Positions 31,428 through 41,021 of a stretch of 64,000 bases of DNA are shown here, piece by piece; position 1 is the stretch's first letter; every line of letters begins with the position of its first letter. This stretch comes from Asanoa sp. WMMD1127 (GTDB lineage: Bacteria; Actinomycetota; Actinomycetes; Mycobacteriales; Micromonosporaceae): the NCBI RefSeq assembly GCF_029626225.1, contig NZ_JARUBP010000001.1, positions 5,828,001-5,892,000 of the forward strand, given 5' to 3'. A program made the position numbers and the translations under genes. The notes below the pieces were generated by a model. The model was not told the DNA's origin and did not search any database. It was given only the letters and a program-made list of their open reading frames with translations.

Positions 31428-32681
31428 ATGAGCGCCGAGACCTGCCCCCGCTGCCTGACGACCACCGTCACCCTGGACCGCGCCGCGCCCTGGTGCCCCC
31501 GCTGCGAGTGGAACCTGGACGCCTTCGACCAGGACCGCCGCGCCCCCGAGCTGGGCTGGCGCTGGGTCGACCGGCGGCTGCACCGGCTGGCCTTCCGCCT
31601 GGCCCACGGCCAGTACGCCGACCTGGTCAAAGCCGACCTCGCCCAGCGGGCCACCCTGCCGCGCGTCGTGATCGGCACCGTCTCGGTGATCCTGCTGGCC
31701 GTCTTCCTGGCCCTCGTGGTGGGCGGCGTGCTGCTGATCGCCCGCGGCTTCCCGAGCTGGTGGCTCGTGCCCGGCGCCGTCCTGCTCGCGGTGGCCTGGA
31801 TCCTCCGCCCCCGGCTGGGCCGCCTGACCGACCTGGACGGCGACGAGATCACGAGGGACGACGCGCCGCACCTGTTCGCCCTTCTCGACGAGGTGGCCAC
31901 GGCGGTCGGGACGACCACGCCGCCGACCGTGCTGGTCGATCACGAGGTCAACGCGTACACCACGACCGTCGGTTTCCGCCGCAGGCGGGTGCTCTGCCTG
32001 GGCCTGCCGCTCTGGGCCGTGCTCGAACCGCAGGAGCGGGTCGCCCTGCTCGGCCACGAGTTCGGCCACTTCGTCAACGGCGACGGCCGCCGGTCGATGC
32101 TGGCGCAGCCGGCCCTGCGGATGCTCGGCGAGGCCGCGATGCTGATCCGCCCGGGGTACGAGTCTCCGGGCGGCAACGTGCTGGTGATCCTGGCGGAGCT
32201 GGCCGCCCGGGGCGTGCTGCACGTGCTGAGCAACCTGCTGCTCCTCGGCCAGGTCGTGCTGCTCTGGATCGGGCTGCGCGACGGGCAGCGGGCCGAGTAC
32301 CAGGCCGACGGCATCGCGGCGCGGGTCGGCGGGAGCACGGCCACGAGCACGCTGATGGAGATCATGGCGGCCGGCGACGTAGTGCACATGCTGATCCGCC
32401 GCGACGCGCGGGTCGGACTCGGCCCGGCGGACTGGCGGTCGTCGGTCGCCGGGAGCGGCCTGCGCGGGGGCCCGCGTACCGCCGCAAGGCTCCAGCTCTC
32501 CGTCCGGGACGACGCGTCGCTGTTCGCCACCCACCCGCCGGCCGGGCTGCGGTCCCGGATGCTCCGCGAGCGGACCCACCTCACCCCGGCCGTCACCCTG
32601 ACCCCCGCCCGGGCCGAGAAGATCGACGCCGAGCTGTCCGCGCTCCAGGAGGCGTTCCGCCGGGAAGCCACCTACGCGTAG
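31428..32681 (+). CDS. M48-family membrane metallopeptidase with N-terminal zinc ribbon
   Basis: 417 residues. Residues 1-30 form a zinc ribbon (CPRCLTT and CPRCEWN). Two hydrophobic segments lie near 80-130. The catalytic motif is ALLGHEFGHFVNGD (HExxH), with the third zinc ligand in AEYQADGIAARVG. The C-terminal domain includes FATHPPAGLRSRMLRER. It resembles HtpX/Ste24-like peptidases that cut membrane proteins or peptides. ATG 31428 has GGAGG 11 bases upstream. It precedes the ECF sigma gene by about 120 bases. Confidence 0.87.
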   Translation: MSAETCPRCLTTTVTLDRAAPWCPRCEWNLDAFDQDRRAPELGWRWVDRRLHRLAFRLAHGQYADLVKADLAQRATLPRVVIGTVSVILLAVFLALVVGGVLLIARGFPSWWLVPGAVLLAVAWILRPRLGRLTDLDGDEITRDDAPHLFALLDEVATAVGTTTPPTVLVDHEVNAYTTTVGFRRRRVLCLGLPLWAVLEPQERVALLGHEFGHFVNGDGRRSMLAQPALRMLGEAAMLIRPGYESPGGNVLVILAELAARGVLHVLSNLLLLGQVVLLWIGLRDGQRAEYQADGIAARVGGSTATSTLMEIMAAGDVVHMLIRRDARVGLGPADWRSSVAGSGLRGGPRTAARLQLSVRDDASLFATHPPAGLRSRMLRERTHLTPAVTLTPARAEKIDAELSALQEAFRREATYA

Positions 32682-32801
32682 GGGGTGTCACATACTCGGT
32701 GGCGGCGGTGCTCTCCAGATGTGGACGTCGAAGGGCAGGGGAGCGCACTGCCGATCACGCTGGCCGGAGGCGCCCGGCGCACCGGTCGGAAGGGCGGTTC
32801 G

Positions 32802-33320
32802 GTGTCGAGTCCGTCGAGCCGGGAGGCCGTCCGGGGCGATCTCGAACAGGTGTTCCGCTCCGCGTACCCGCGGGTGGTGGCCGTCGCGGCCCGGGTGCTG
32901 GGCTCCCGCAGCGAGGCCGAGGACGTGGCCCAGGAGGTGTTCCTGACCTTCGGCCGGTCGGCGGTGCCGGCAGCCGAGGCGATGGGCTGGCTCTCCGTGG
33001 CCGCGGCCCACACGGCCCTCAACCACCTGCGCACCCACCGGCGCCGCGCGGCCCGCGAGGTCGCCGTCAGCAACGGGCACGGCGCCGAGCCCGACGTCGC
33101 CGACGCGGTGGTGACCCTCGACGAGCGCCGGCGGGTACGCGCGGCGCTGTCCCGCCTGCCCCGCCGGCAGGCCACCGCCCTCATCCTGCGGCACAGCGGC
33201 CTGAGCTACGCCGAGGTCGCCGCCGCCCTCGACCTTTCACCCGGCAGCGTGGGCACCACCGTCCGGCGCGCCGAGTCCGCCCTTCGCGAGGAGTTGAAGC
33301 GCCATGCGTCATCCGAATGA
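32802..33320 (+). CDS. ECF-family RNA polymerase sigma factor
   Basis: 172 residues. Sigma region 2 (LEQVFRSAYPRVVAVAARVL, EAEDVAQEVFLTFGRS) binds the -10 element. Region 4 (RLPRRQATALILRHSGLSYA, EVAAALDLSPGSVGTTVRRA) binds the -35. The GTG at 32802 is chosen because the upstream frame is not protein-like and GGAAGGG precedes it. The stop overlaps the start of the anti-sigma gene by 17 bases, a typical coupled pair. Target promoters unknown. Confidence 0.9.
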   Translation: MSSPSSREAVRGDLEQVFRSAYPRVVAVAARVLGSRSEAEDVAQEVFLTFGRSAVPAAEAMGWLSVAAAHTALNHLRTHRRRAAREVAVSNGHGAEPDVADAVVTLDERRRVRAALSRLPRRQATALILRHSGLSYAEVAAALDLSPGSVGTTVRRAESALREELKRHASSE

Positions 33321-34379
33321 CGGCACGCTGCGCCGGCTGCTGGACGAGCCGGCCGGGGTCGCCGACGCCGACCGCGCCCACGTGACCGACTGCCCGTCGT
33401 GCCGGACCACCCTCGCCGCGATCCAGCGGGACGCCGCGGCGGTCGCGACCGCCCTCGGCGCCGACGTCACCGCCGACGTCGACGCCGGCTGGCAGCGCTT
33501 GAGCGCCGCGGCCACCGCCGAGCGCCCCCGGGCCACGGCCCGCCCCGCCCGCCGCTGGCGGACCCTGCTGCGCAGCCCGGTCGCGGCCGGCGTCGGCGTC
33601 GCGGTCGTGCTGGTCGGGGCCGGCGCCGCGGCCGCCGGCGACTGGCTGCAGGTCTTCCGCACCGAGGCGATCGCGCCGGTCACCGCGCCCGAGGCCGACC
33701 TGATCCAGATCCCCGAGCTCGACGAGTTCGGCGACCTCGTGGTCACCGAGCCGGTCCGCATCCGGCCGGCGACCGGCGCCGACGAGGCGGCCAAGGTCAG
33801 CGGGCTGGCCGTGCCCACGGTGGCGAGCCTGCCACGTGGGGTCTCGGGCGAGCCCAGCTACCACGTCGGTGCGCGGGCCAGCGCGCTGTTCACCTACCGG
33901 GCCGCCAAGGCGGAGCAGACCGCCCGGGCCAAGGGGCACACGCTGCCGCCTCCGCCGCCCGGTCTCGACGGCAGCCAGTTCCGGCTCACCGCCGGCCCCG
34001 GCCTCGCCGCGGTCTGGTCGGCCGACCGCCCGACGCCCGGCCTCGTGGTGGCGCGTGCGGTGGCGCCGACGGCGTACTCCACCGGTGTGCCGTTCGGGAC
34101 CGCCCGCGACTATCTGCTGTCGCTGCCGATCCTGCCGGCGAACGTCGCGGCGCAGCTGCGGAACTTCTCGGCCGACGGCACGACGCTGCCGCTGTTCACC
34201 TCGGTCGAGCACATGAAGACGTCGACGGCCGAGGTCGGCGGCCTGCCGGCCACGGTGCTCAGCTCGCGTGACGAGACGCTGTCGGCCGTGGTCTGGCTCG
34301 ACGGTCCGGTCGCCACGGTGGTCGCCGGCCCGCTGCGGACCGACGAGGTGCTGGCCGTAGCGCGTGCGCTGGGGTCCCG

Positions 34380-34383
<4 letters not shown>
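33304..34383 (+). CDS. membrane-anchored zinc-binding anti-sigma factor
   Basis: 359 residues. The N-terminus has a ZAS motif H-x3-C-x2-C (DRAHVTDCPSCR) that should hold the partner ECF sigma factor. One transmembrane helix is at about 95-120 (PVAAGVGVAVVLVGAGAAAA). The rest is extracytoplasmic, with sensor-like repeats (VPTVASLPRGVSGEPSYHVG, SVEHMKTSTAEVGGLPATVL). The gene overlaps the sigma gene upstream and the ABC ATPase gene downstream, so an envelope signal may be linked to the exporter. Confidence 0.87.
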
Positions 34384-35344
<961 letters not shown>

Positions 35345-35348
<4 letters not shown>

Positions 35349-36184
35349 CCGTCCTCACCGTCGCCGCCCTGACGCTGCGGGAGGCCGCCCGCCGCAAGGT
35401 GCTGCGCGCCCTCGCCGTGATGACCGTTCTGCTGCTCGGGTTGAGCGCGTGGGGCTTCTACCGGCTGGACGCCGAGTTCGGCGGGCTCACCAGCGGCGAG
35501 GCCCGGATCGCCTCGTCGATCGTGCTCAACCTGGTGATGTTCGGCCTGAGCCTGATCGCCGCGCTCGGCACCGCGTTCCTCGCCGGCCCGACGATGGCGG
35601 GCGAGATGGAGTCCGGCACGGCGCTGGCGATGCTGGCCCGGCCGGTACGCCGGTCGGCGGTGCTCGTCGGCAAGTGGCTGGGCCTCGCCGTGTTCGGCAG
35701 TGGGTTCGTCGCGGTCGCCGGGCTCGCCCAGTTCCTCATCGTCTGGATCACGATGGACTACTGGCCGCCCCGACCGGTGCTCGGCCTGCTGCTCCTGGCC
35801 GCCCAGACCACCGCGCTGCTCACCCTCGGCCTCCTGCTGTCCACCGTCATCTCGCCGATGGCCTCGGGCATCGTCGCGGTCGGACTGTTCGGCGCGACCT
35901 GGATCGCCGGCGTCGTCGGCGGGGTCGGGCAGGCGCTCGGCAACGCGAGCGTCGAGCGCATCGGCACGGTCTCCCGCGTCATCCTGCCCACCGACGGCCT
36001 GTGGCGCGGCGCGATGAACGCGATCCAGGACCCGTCGGCGCTGCTGGGCCTCGGCCCGGGCATGCGGGGCCACCCGTTCATGAGCGACGCTTCGCTGACC
36101 CCGGTGTACGGCGCGTGGGCGATCCTCTGGGTGGCCCTGATCCTCGGCCTGGCCGCCCTCTCGTTCCGCCGCCGCGATCTCTAG
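35345..36184 (+). CDS. ABC transporter permease, ABC-2 type
   Basis: 279 residues with six predicted membrane helices (VLRALAVMTVLLLGLSAWGF, SIVLNLVMFGLSLIAALGTA, LAGLAQ-type helices and a C-terminal AWAILWVALILGLAALSF). The conserved EMESGTALAMLARPVRRSAV loop is typical of ABC-2 export permeases. It is the partner of the upstream ATPase (ATGA overlap). Substrate unknown. Its stop overlaps the end of the opposing RTX-like gene by 4 bases. Confidence 0.9.
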
Positions 36185-37104
36185 TAGAGGTCCTCGCAGC
36201 CGGTGACGGTGTCGACGCCGTCGAAGTCGCAGCGGTCGCCGGCGCCGGCGCCGCCGTTGAGGGTGTCGGTGCCGGCGTCGCCGACGAGCCAGTCGGCGCC
36301 GCCGTAGCCGAACAGCAGGTCGTCGCCGCCGTAACCGAACAGGGTGTCGTCGGCCGGGCCGCCGATCAGCACGTCGGCGCCGGCGTTGCCGGTCAGGCTC
36401 ACCTGGCCGGCCCCGGCCACGAGCCCGTCGTCGTGCGCGCTACCGGTCAGTCCCGCGATCCCGCCGCAGACGGTGTCGCCCTCGCCCGGCATCCCGTCGT
36501 CCCCGGCCGGCCCGCCGCCGACGGATACGAACACCCCTGCCGGATGGTCGGCGTAGCTGACGTAGCCGCCCACCGCGCACAGATCGTCGGCACCGGCGCC
36601 GCCGTCGATGCGGACGAAACTGTCGCCGGCCGTACGCGTGATCACGTCGTCGCCGTCCCCGCCGTACGCCTCGACGTAGGGGTCGGCGTCGTCGGCGATG
36701 GTGATGGTGTCGTCGCCGGGACCACCGCGGATCCGGGTGTACGTGTCGAAGAAGGCGTCGAAGACGATCGTGTCGTCGCCGGCGCCGAGGTAGACGCCGA
36801 ACCAGGAGATGGTGTCGTCCTGCTCGGTGCAGACGACCTTCGTGTTGTCACCGGTGACGGTGGCGCAGCCGGCGCCGGCCACGATCGGGCTGCTGTCGTC
36901 GATCAGCCACTGCGTGACACCCGGCAGCCGGCCGTAGTTGGTCACCGTGACGGCGTTGGTCTTGCCGATCCCGCCCTCGTAGCGCAGAACGTTGTCGTCG
37001 AGCCAGTAGGCCTGGTTGGGCGTCGGCTGCGGCGCGGCGGTCGCGGCGGTCGGCACGACGATGGCGAGCAACGCGCCGAGCGCGGCGGCGCAGACCCTTC
37101 TCAT
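36181..37104 (-). CDS. secreted RTX-like calcium-binding repeat protein
   Basis: 307 residues. A signal peptide is at 1-23 (VCAAALGALLAIVVPTAATA). The body has many glycine/aspartate-rich nonapeptide-like repeats (LGAGDDTIVFDAF, GGPGDDTITIADD, GGDGDDVIT, GGPADDTLFGYGGDDLLFGY, GGADWLVGDAGTDTLNGGAG). These are the GGxGxDxL repeats that bind calcium in hemolysin-type proteins. A C-terminal pair of cysteines (DRCDFDGVD, GCEDLY) may form a disulfide. Function outside the cell unknown; it is not a toxin by itself from these features. Confidence 0.87.
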   Translation of the reverse strand: MRRVCAAALGALLAIVVPTAATAAPQPTPNQAYWLDDNVLRYEGGIGKTNAVTVTNYGRLPGVTQWLIDDSSPIVAGAGCATVTGDNTKVVCTEQDDTISWFGVYLGAGDDTIVFDAFFDTYTRIRGGPGDDTITIADDADPYVEAYGGDGDDVITRTAGDSFVRIDGGAGADDLCAVGGYVSYADHPAGVFVSVGGGPAGDDGMPGEGDTVCGGIAGLTGSAHDDGLVAGAGQVSLTGNAGADVLIGGPADDTLFGYGGDDLLFGYGGADWLVGDAGTDTLNGGAGAGDRCDFDGVDTVTGCEDLY

Positions 37105-37173
37105 GTGCGACAGCGTGGGGGACGGGCGGACTGTCCACAGTCACCCTTCCGACGCTGCGACCGGCAGAAGTGC

Positions 37174-37860
37174 TCAGCCGGTGACCGCGGCCGACCGTGC
37201 CTCGGCGACGACCCGGCCGCGGTCGGAGTTCGGGAAGTCGTCGAGCATCGCCCGGATGTCGGCCGCGTCGGTGTTGGCGCCGAACACGCTCGTGCCGGGC
37301 TCCATCCGCATGCCCTCGGCGAGGCCGCCGGCGTTGACGGGGTCGAAGCCGAGCGCGTCGACGATCTCCGCCACGGCGGCCACCGCGGCCGGGTCGTCGC
37401 CGGCGACCGCGATCGCCTTGCGGTCGGGCGCACCGGTGGGGCGGGCGCCGTCCTCGAGGTCGTGGTAGCCCATGTGGTTGAACGCCTTGACCACCCGCGA
37501 CTCCGGCAGGAACGCCTGCACGATCTCGCTGGACGAGGTGAGCGGATCGGTGAGGTCGGCGCGGATCCCGTCGACCTCCCACCAGTAGTTCATCGCGTCG
37601 ATGACCAGCTTGCCGCGCAGCGCTTCGGTCGGGAGCGCGCGGTGCTTGCCGAGCGGCAGGGCGAGGATGACGACGTCGGCCCGTTCCGCCGCCTCGGCTG
37701 AGGTCACCGCGACCGCGCCCGGCGCCAGGATCTCGACGACCAGCGCGATCCTGCCCGGGTCGCCCGAGCCGGCGATGACGACGTCATAGCCGGCGGCGAC
37801 CGCCAGCCGCGCGAGAACCGTGCCGACCTTGCCGGCGCCGATGATGCCGATGGTGGTCAT
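37174..37860 (-). CDS. NADPH/F420-dependent oxidoreductase-like NAD(P)-binding protein
   Basis: 228 residues. The Rossmann start [20 protein letters not shown] and IAGSGDPGR after strand 2 resemble F420-dependent NADPH reductases and related pyrroline-reductase folds. [31 protein letters not shown] and [17 protein letters not shown] follow. It should move hydride between NADP(H) and a cofactor or substrate. It lies one base after the upstream LLM oxidoreductase stop, so the two probably act together. Confidence 0.85.
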   Translation of the reverse strand: MTTIGIIGAGKVGTVLARLAVAAGYDVVIAGSGDPGRIALVVEILAPGAVAVTSAEAAERADVVILALPLGKHRALPTEALRGKLVIDAMNYWWEVDGIRADLTDPLTSSSEIVQAFLPESRVVKAFNHMGYHDLEDGARPTGAPDRKAIAVAGDDPAAVAAVAEIVDALGFDPVNAGGLAEGMRMEPGTSVFGANTDAADIRAMLDDFPNSDRGRVVAEARSAAVTG

Positions 37861-37861
37861 C

Positions 37862-38893
37862 TCAACCCGCCACCATGTCGCGGACCATGGGCGCCACCTT
37901 GCCGCCGAACAGCTCGACCGCGCGCATCCGGGCGCTGGCCGACGCGGGCCCGGCGCCGTAGATCATGTCGAACCGGCCGACGCCGAGCGCCTTGACCGCC
38001 CGCGCGATCTTGCGCGCCACCGTCTCCGGCGAGCCGACGTAGAGGGAGCCGTGCGCCACCTCGGACTCGAACTCCTCGCGGCGCAGCCGTGGCCAGCCGC
38101 GCTGGGCGCCGATCCGGTCGCGCATCACCTTGTAGGGCGCGTAGTAGCGCTCGACGGCCTCCTCGTCGGTGTCGGCGACGAACCCGGGCGAGTGCATGCC
38201 GACCGGGTGCGCGACGGTCCCGAGCTGGTCGGCGGCGCGGCGGTAGAGGTCGATGTAGGGCCCGAACCGCTCAGGCGCGCCGCCGATGATGGCCAGCATG
38301 AGCGGCAGCCCGTAGCGGGCCGTGCGCACCACGGACTGCGGCGAGCCGCCGACGCCGACCCAGGCGGCCAGCCGACCGGAGTCGGTCTTGGGAAACACGT
38401 CGGCGTTCTGCAGCGGCGCGCGGGTGGTGCCGCTCCAGGTGACCGGCTTCTCGTCGAGAAGCTTCACGAACAGCTCGAGCTTCTCCTCGAAAAGCTTGTC
38501 GTAGTCGGCCAGGTCGTAGCCGAACAGCGGGAAGGACTCGGTGAACGAGCCGCGTCCGAGGATCACCTCGGCCCGGCCGTCCGAGAGCCCGTCGAGGGTC
38601 GCGAAGCGCTGGAACACGCGTACGGGGTCGTCGGAGCTGAGCACCGTGACGCCGGAGCCGAGCTTGATGCGCCTGGTGCGACCGGCGATGCCGGCGAGGA
38701 CGGTCTCCGGCGTGGAGATCGAGTATTCCGGGCGGTGGTGCTCGCCGAGCGCGATCGCGTCGACGCCGAGCTCGTCGGCCAGCACGGCCTCGTCGACCAC
38801 TTGCCGAATGGCGGCGCCGTAGGACACCAGCTGGCCGGCGTCGTCCACCGGCACGTCGCCGAACGTGTCGAGGCCGAGAATCAGGTCGGTCAT
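37862..38893 (-). CDS. LLM-class flavin-dependent oxidoreductase
   Basis: 343 residues. The luciferase-like TIM barrel shows [80 protein letters not shown] and [20 protein letters not shown]. The cofactor may be FMN or F420; the adjacent F420-type NADP reductase favours F420. Substrate unknown. Two TTGAC-type palindromes lie 21-62 bases upstream of its ATG and probably control this two-gene operon. Confidence 0.9.
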   Translation of the reverse strand: MTDLILGLDTFGDVPVDDAGQLVSYGAAIRQVVDEAVLADELGVDAIALGEHHRPEYSISTPETVLAGIAGRTRRIKLGSGVTVLSSDDPVRVFQRFATLDGLSDGRAEVILGRGSFTESFPLFGYDLADYDKLFEEKLELFVKLLDEKPVTWSGTTRAPLQNADVFPKTDSGRLAAWVGVGGSPQSVVRTARYGLPLMLAIIGGAPERFGPYIDLYRRAADQLGTVAHPVGMHSPGFVADTDEEAVERYYAPYKVMRDRIGAQRGWPRLRREEFESEVAHGSLYVGSPETVARKIARAVKALGVGRFDMIYGAGPASASARMRAVELFGGKVAPMVRDMVAG

Positions 38894-38913
38894 CGCGCGC
38901 CACCCCTAAGTAC

Positions 38914-38955
38914 TTGACTCGTCAATCAGTCTAGCTCCGATACTTGACGCGTCAA
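38914..38955. promoter_or_regulatory. twin operators TTGACTCGTCAA and TTGACGCGTCAA
   Basis: Two 12-bp palindromes at 38914-38925 and 38944-38955, 30 bases apart, each preceded by TAC so that 15 bases are repeated with one change. They lie upstream of the LLM oxidoreductase ATG. The second is a perfect palindrome. Spacing of about three helical turns suggests two dimers on one DNA face. No MarR/HxlR/TetR gene is adjacent, so the regulator is elsewhere. Confidence 0.65.
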
Positions 38956-39038
38956 CGAAGAGGGGTGGGCCGTTATTCCGGTGGCGTCAGGCGGGCCACG
39001 GGGATCACCGCCGATGGTGACCCCCGTGACAGCTGGTG

Positions 39039-39878
39039 CTAATGCTGTGCGGCCAGGAGGTCGGTGTCCCGCAGGGACAGGAGGGTGGCGCCGGTGGTGT
39101 CGTCGACGAGCGCCACCCGGACCGCTTCCGGGGTGTACGCGGACAGGGGCACCGCGAACACCGCCGTCGCCGCCCGACCCTGGTAGCGGGCCGCGTAGCA
39201 GATCATCCGCCAGTCGTCCTCGTCCCAGTGCTCGCGCACGTCCGAGTTGACCAGCGCGCCCACCCGGCGGAACACCGCGCTCTGCTGCAGTTGCTGCATC
39301 GACCGCAGCAGCGGCACGCCCGACCCGCCACGCAGCGGATGGGTCACGTCCGCCCACGCCTGCCGCAGGGGCAGCAGCCACAGGTGGTCCAGCTCCGGCG
39401 ACAGCGAGACGACGACCGCCAGCGACGCCGCCACCACGGCGGTTCCGCGGAGCGGGTGTGCCGCGAGGACGTCGTACCAACCGGTGGTCGACGAAGCGGC
39501 GACGGCGCTCGCCAGCACCAGAACACCGGCCCGGGCGATGCTGCGGCCCGACACCGGGGCCGACGCCGCGCTCAGGCAGCCGCACGAAGCGTCCGGGGCC
39601 GCGCGTCGCGCGTACACCAGATAGCCCAGGAAGCCCACCGACAGCGCCGTCGCCGCGTATCCCTCCAGCGCGACCAGCGGAGGCAGCAGAAGCGACGCGC
39701 CGACGACGAGCTCGACGCCGCCCAACAAGCGGTACGCCGGCAGGGCGCGGGACGGGCCGACCAGCCGGGTCAGCGCCGACCGTCGGGCGCTGGCCTCCGC
39801 GTGCCGGCTGAACAGTTTGACGCGCGCCGCCCACAGCAGCACCGCGCCGACGACCAGGGTTTGCAAGGCCGCGATCAT
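39039..39878 (-). CDS. MauE/DoxX-like redox-associated membrane protein
   Basis: 279 residues. Four to five membrane helices (LQTLVVGAVLLWAARVKLF, LLGGVELVVGASLLLPPLVA, ALSVGFLGYLVYA and others) carry the MauE-type loop ARRAAPDASCGCLSAA, whose C-x-C is the likely redox pair. The C-terminal 110 residues are soluble (LWLLPLRQAWADVTHPLRGG onward). MauE proteins help form disulfides in the cysteine-rich small subunit of methylamine dehydrogenase. Here the gene ends a three-gene string after a cysteine-rich protein and a Tat protein, so it probably oxidises that partner. Confidence 0.8.
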   Translation of the reverse strand: MIAALQTLVVGAVLLWAARVKLFSRHAEASARRSALTRLVGPSRALPAYRLLGGVELVVGASLLLPPLVALEGYAATALSVGFLGYLVYARRAAPDASCGCLSAASAPVSGRSIARAGVLVLASAVAASSTTGWYDVLAAHPLRGTAVVAASLAVVVSLSPELDHLWLLPLRQAWADVTHPLRGGSGVPLLRSMQQLQQSAVFRRVGALVNSDVREHWDEDDWRMICYAARYQGRAATAVFAVPLSAYTPEAVRVALVDDTTGATLLSLRDTDLLAAQH

Positions 39879-39881
39879 CGG

Positions 39882-40484
39882 TCAGGCCGCCGCGTAGACG
39901 GTCGCGATGGAGATCTCGTTGGTGTCGGGGTGCCAGGCGCCCAGCACCTGCACGTGCCGGCCGACCTTGAGCAGCGACAGGTCCGAGACCGCGGGGGTGC
40001 TGTTGTAGACGGCCGCCGACAGGCCGGGTACGACGTGCGCGACGATCCGCTGTCCTTTGTGGTCAAGGTGCAGCAGGTTGCGGCCCACCGCGGCGATGTG
40101 GGCATGCAGGTTGACGATGTTGACCCAGATCGAGTCCGCGGCCAGGGTGCCGTCGGCGAGCCGGACGCCGCGCGCGTAGAGGCCGTCGCCGACAGCAACC
40201 TGGTCGAAGGTGGTGGGATAGAGCTTCCAGATGCTGGTGCCGTTGGTGACGTGGATCGAGTGCAGCACGCCGTCGGAACCGTTGGCCAGCAACGTGTTGC
40301 CGCTTATCTTGCTGATCCGGCCCTCGGCGAAGTTGGGGTCCGGAGCGCCGGGCTCGATCTGTTGCGCCTCGGCCGCGAAGGCCGCCTCGGGGGCGAGCGA
40401 GCCGAGTGTGGTCGCGCCGACCAGGCCGGCGCCGCCGAGCACGGCGGTGCTGAGCAGCCGCCGCCGGTCAATCCTGTTGGACAT
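39882..40484 (-). CDS. Tat-signal exported protein of the cysteine-rich/MauE module
   Basis: 200 residues. A twin-arginine signal (SNRIDRRRLLSTAVLGGAGL, ending near AFAAEAQ) directs folded export. The body has two or three beta-barrel-like repeats (GRISKISGNTLLANGSDGVL, YARGVRLADGTLAADSIWVN, VGRHVQVLGAWHPDTNEISI) of the DUF5666/OB type. It has no cysteine in the mature part. It lies 12 bases after the cysteine-rich gene and 3 bases before the MauE-like gene. It may serve as a Tat carrier or extracellular partner of the cysteine-rich protein. Function unknown. Confidence 0.75.
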   Translation of the reverse strand: MSNRIDRRRLLSTAVLGGAGLVGATTLGSLAPEAAFAAEAQQIEPGAPDPNFAEGRISKISGNTLLANGSDGVLHSIHVTNGTSIWKLYPTTFDQVAVGDGLYARGVRLADGTLAADSIWVNIVNLHAHIAAVGRNLLHLDHKGQRIVAHVVPGLSAAVYNSTPAVSDLSLLKVGRHVQVLGAWHPDTNEISIATVYAAA

Positions 40485-40496
40485 CGGGACCTCCTG

Positions 40497-40907
40497 TCAC
40501 ACCACGTCGACCGAGCAGGGGCGCAGACCCGACGAGAGGCTGGCGATCACGCTGTACGCCGCCGGAGTCAGGTCGATGATCCGGTTGGAGCCGCAGGCCG
40601 ATCCGCAGCAGCTGCGCTCGCCGCAGAAGAGGTCGGTCTGCGGGCCGCAGTCGGCGATCGTGGTGCCGACCCGCGCCCCGTTGCACCGGTTGGTCGTGTA
40701 GTGCCGGAAACCGCAGCCACGCCGGGCCATGCTTACGCCGCAGCTGTCCGGCCGGGTGATGGTGAAGCAGGCGGCCGAGGCGTTCGGCCAGGCGTGCTGG
40801 TAGTTGCCCGAGCTGCAGGTGCCGCAGGCCCCGCGGCCGACCGAGCCGCACGGGCCCCAGGCGTTGCCGCAGCAGAACCAGGACATCTCTCCGATGATTG
40901 CCGCCAT
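40497..40907 (-). CDS. cysteine-rich double-psi beta-barrel (RlpA-like) protein, 15 Cys
   Basis: 136 residues with 15 cysteines (WFCCGNAWGPCGS, GACGTCSSG, GCGFRHYTTNRCNGARV, TIADCGPQTDLFCGERSCC, SACGS, RPCSV). The second half, VGTTIADCGPQ then NRIIDLTPAAYSVIASLSSG, fits the double-psi beta-barrel of RlpA/expansin-like proteins (DxGP then IDLSxxAF). No signal peptide is present. ATG 40907 has GGAGG 5 bases upstream and is the better start. Extensive disulfide formation is expected only outside the cytoplasm, so export may depend on the co-encoded Tat protein. Confidence 0.7.
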   Translation of the reverse strand: MAAIIGEMSWFCCGNAWGPCGSVGRGACGTCSSGNYQHAWPNASAACFTITRPDSCGVSMARRGCGFRHYTTNRCNGARVGTTIADCGPQTDLFCGERSCCGSACGSNRIIDLTPAAYSVIASLSSGLRPCSVDVV

Positions 40908-40943
40908 GGTGCCTCCTTCCACGCTCAACTAGAGCGACGGTCA

Positions 40944-40953
40944 TCAATATTGA
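40944..40953. promoter_or_regulatory. AT-rich palindrome TCAATATTGA upstream of the cysteine-rich operon
   Basis: A perfect 10-bp palindrome in a stretch much AT-richer than the surroundings, 37 bases upstream of the ATG at 40907, in the gap to the gene ending at 41022. Probable promoter or operator. Confidence 0.4.
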
Positions 40954-41021
40954 CAACCATCCTTGAAAGGAAGCGACGAAGTCAACGACTTCGATGAAGT
41001 TTTCCTACCGCAGCGTCAGGA

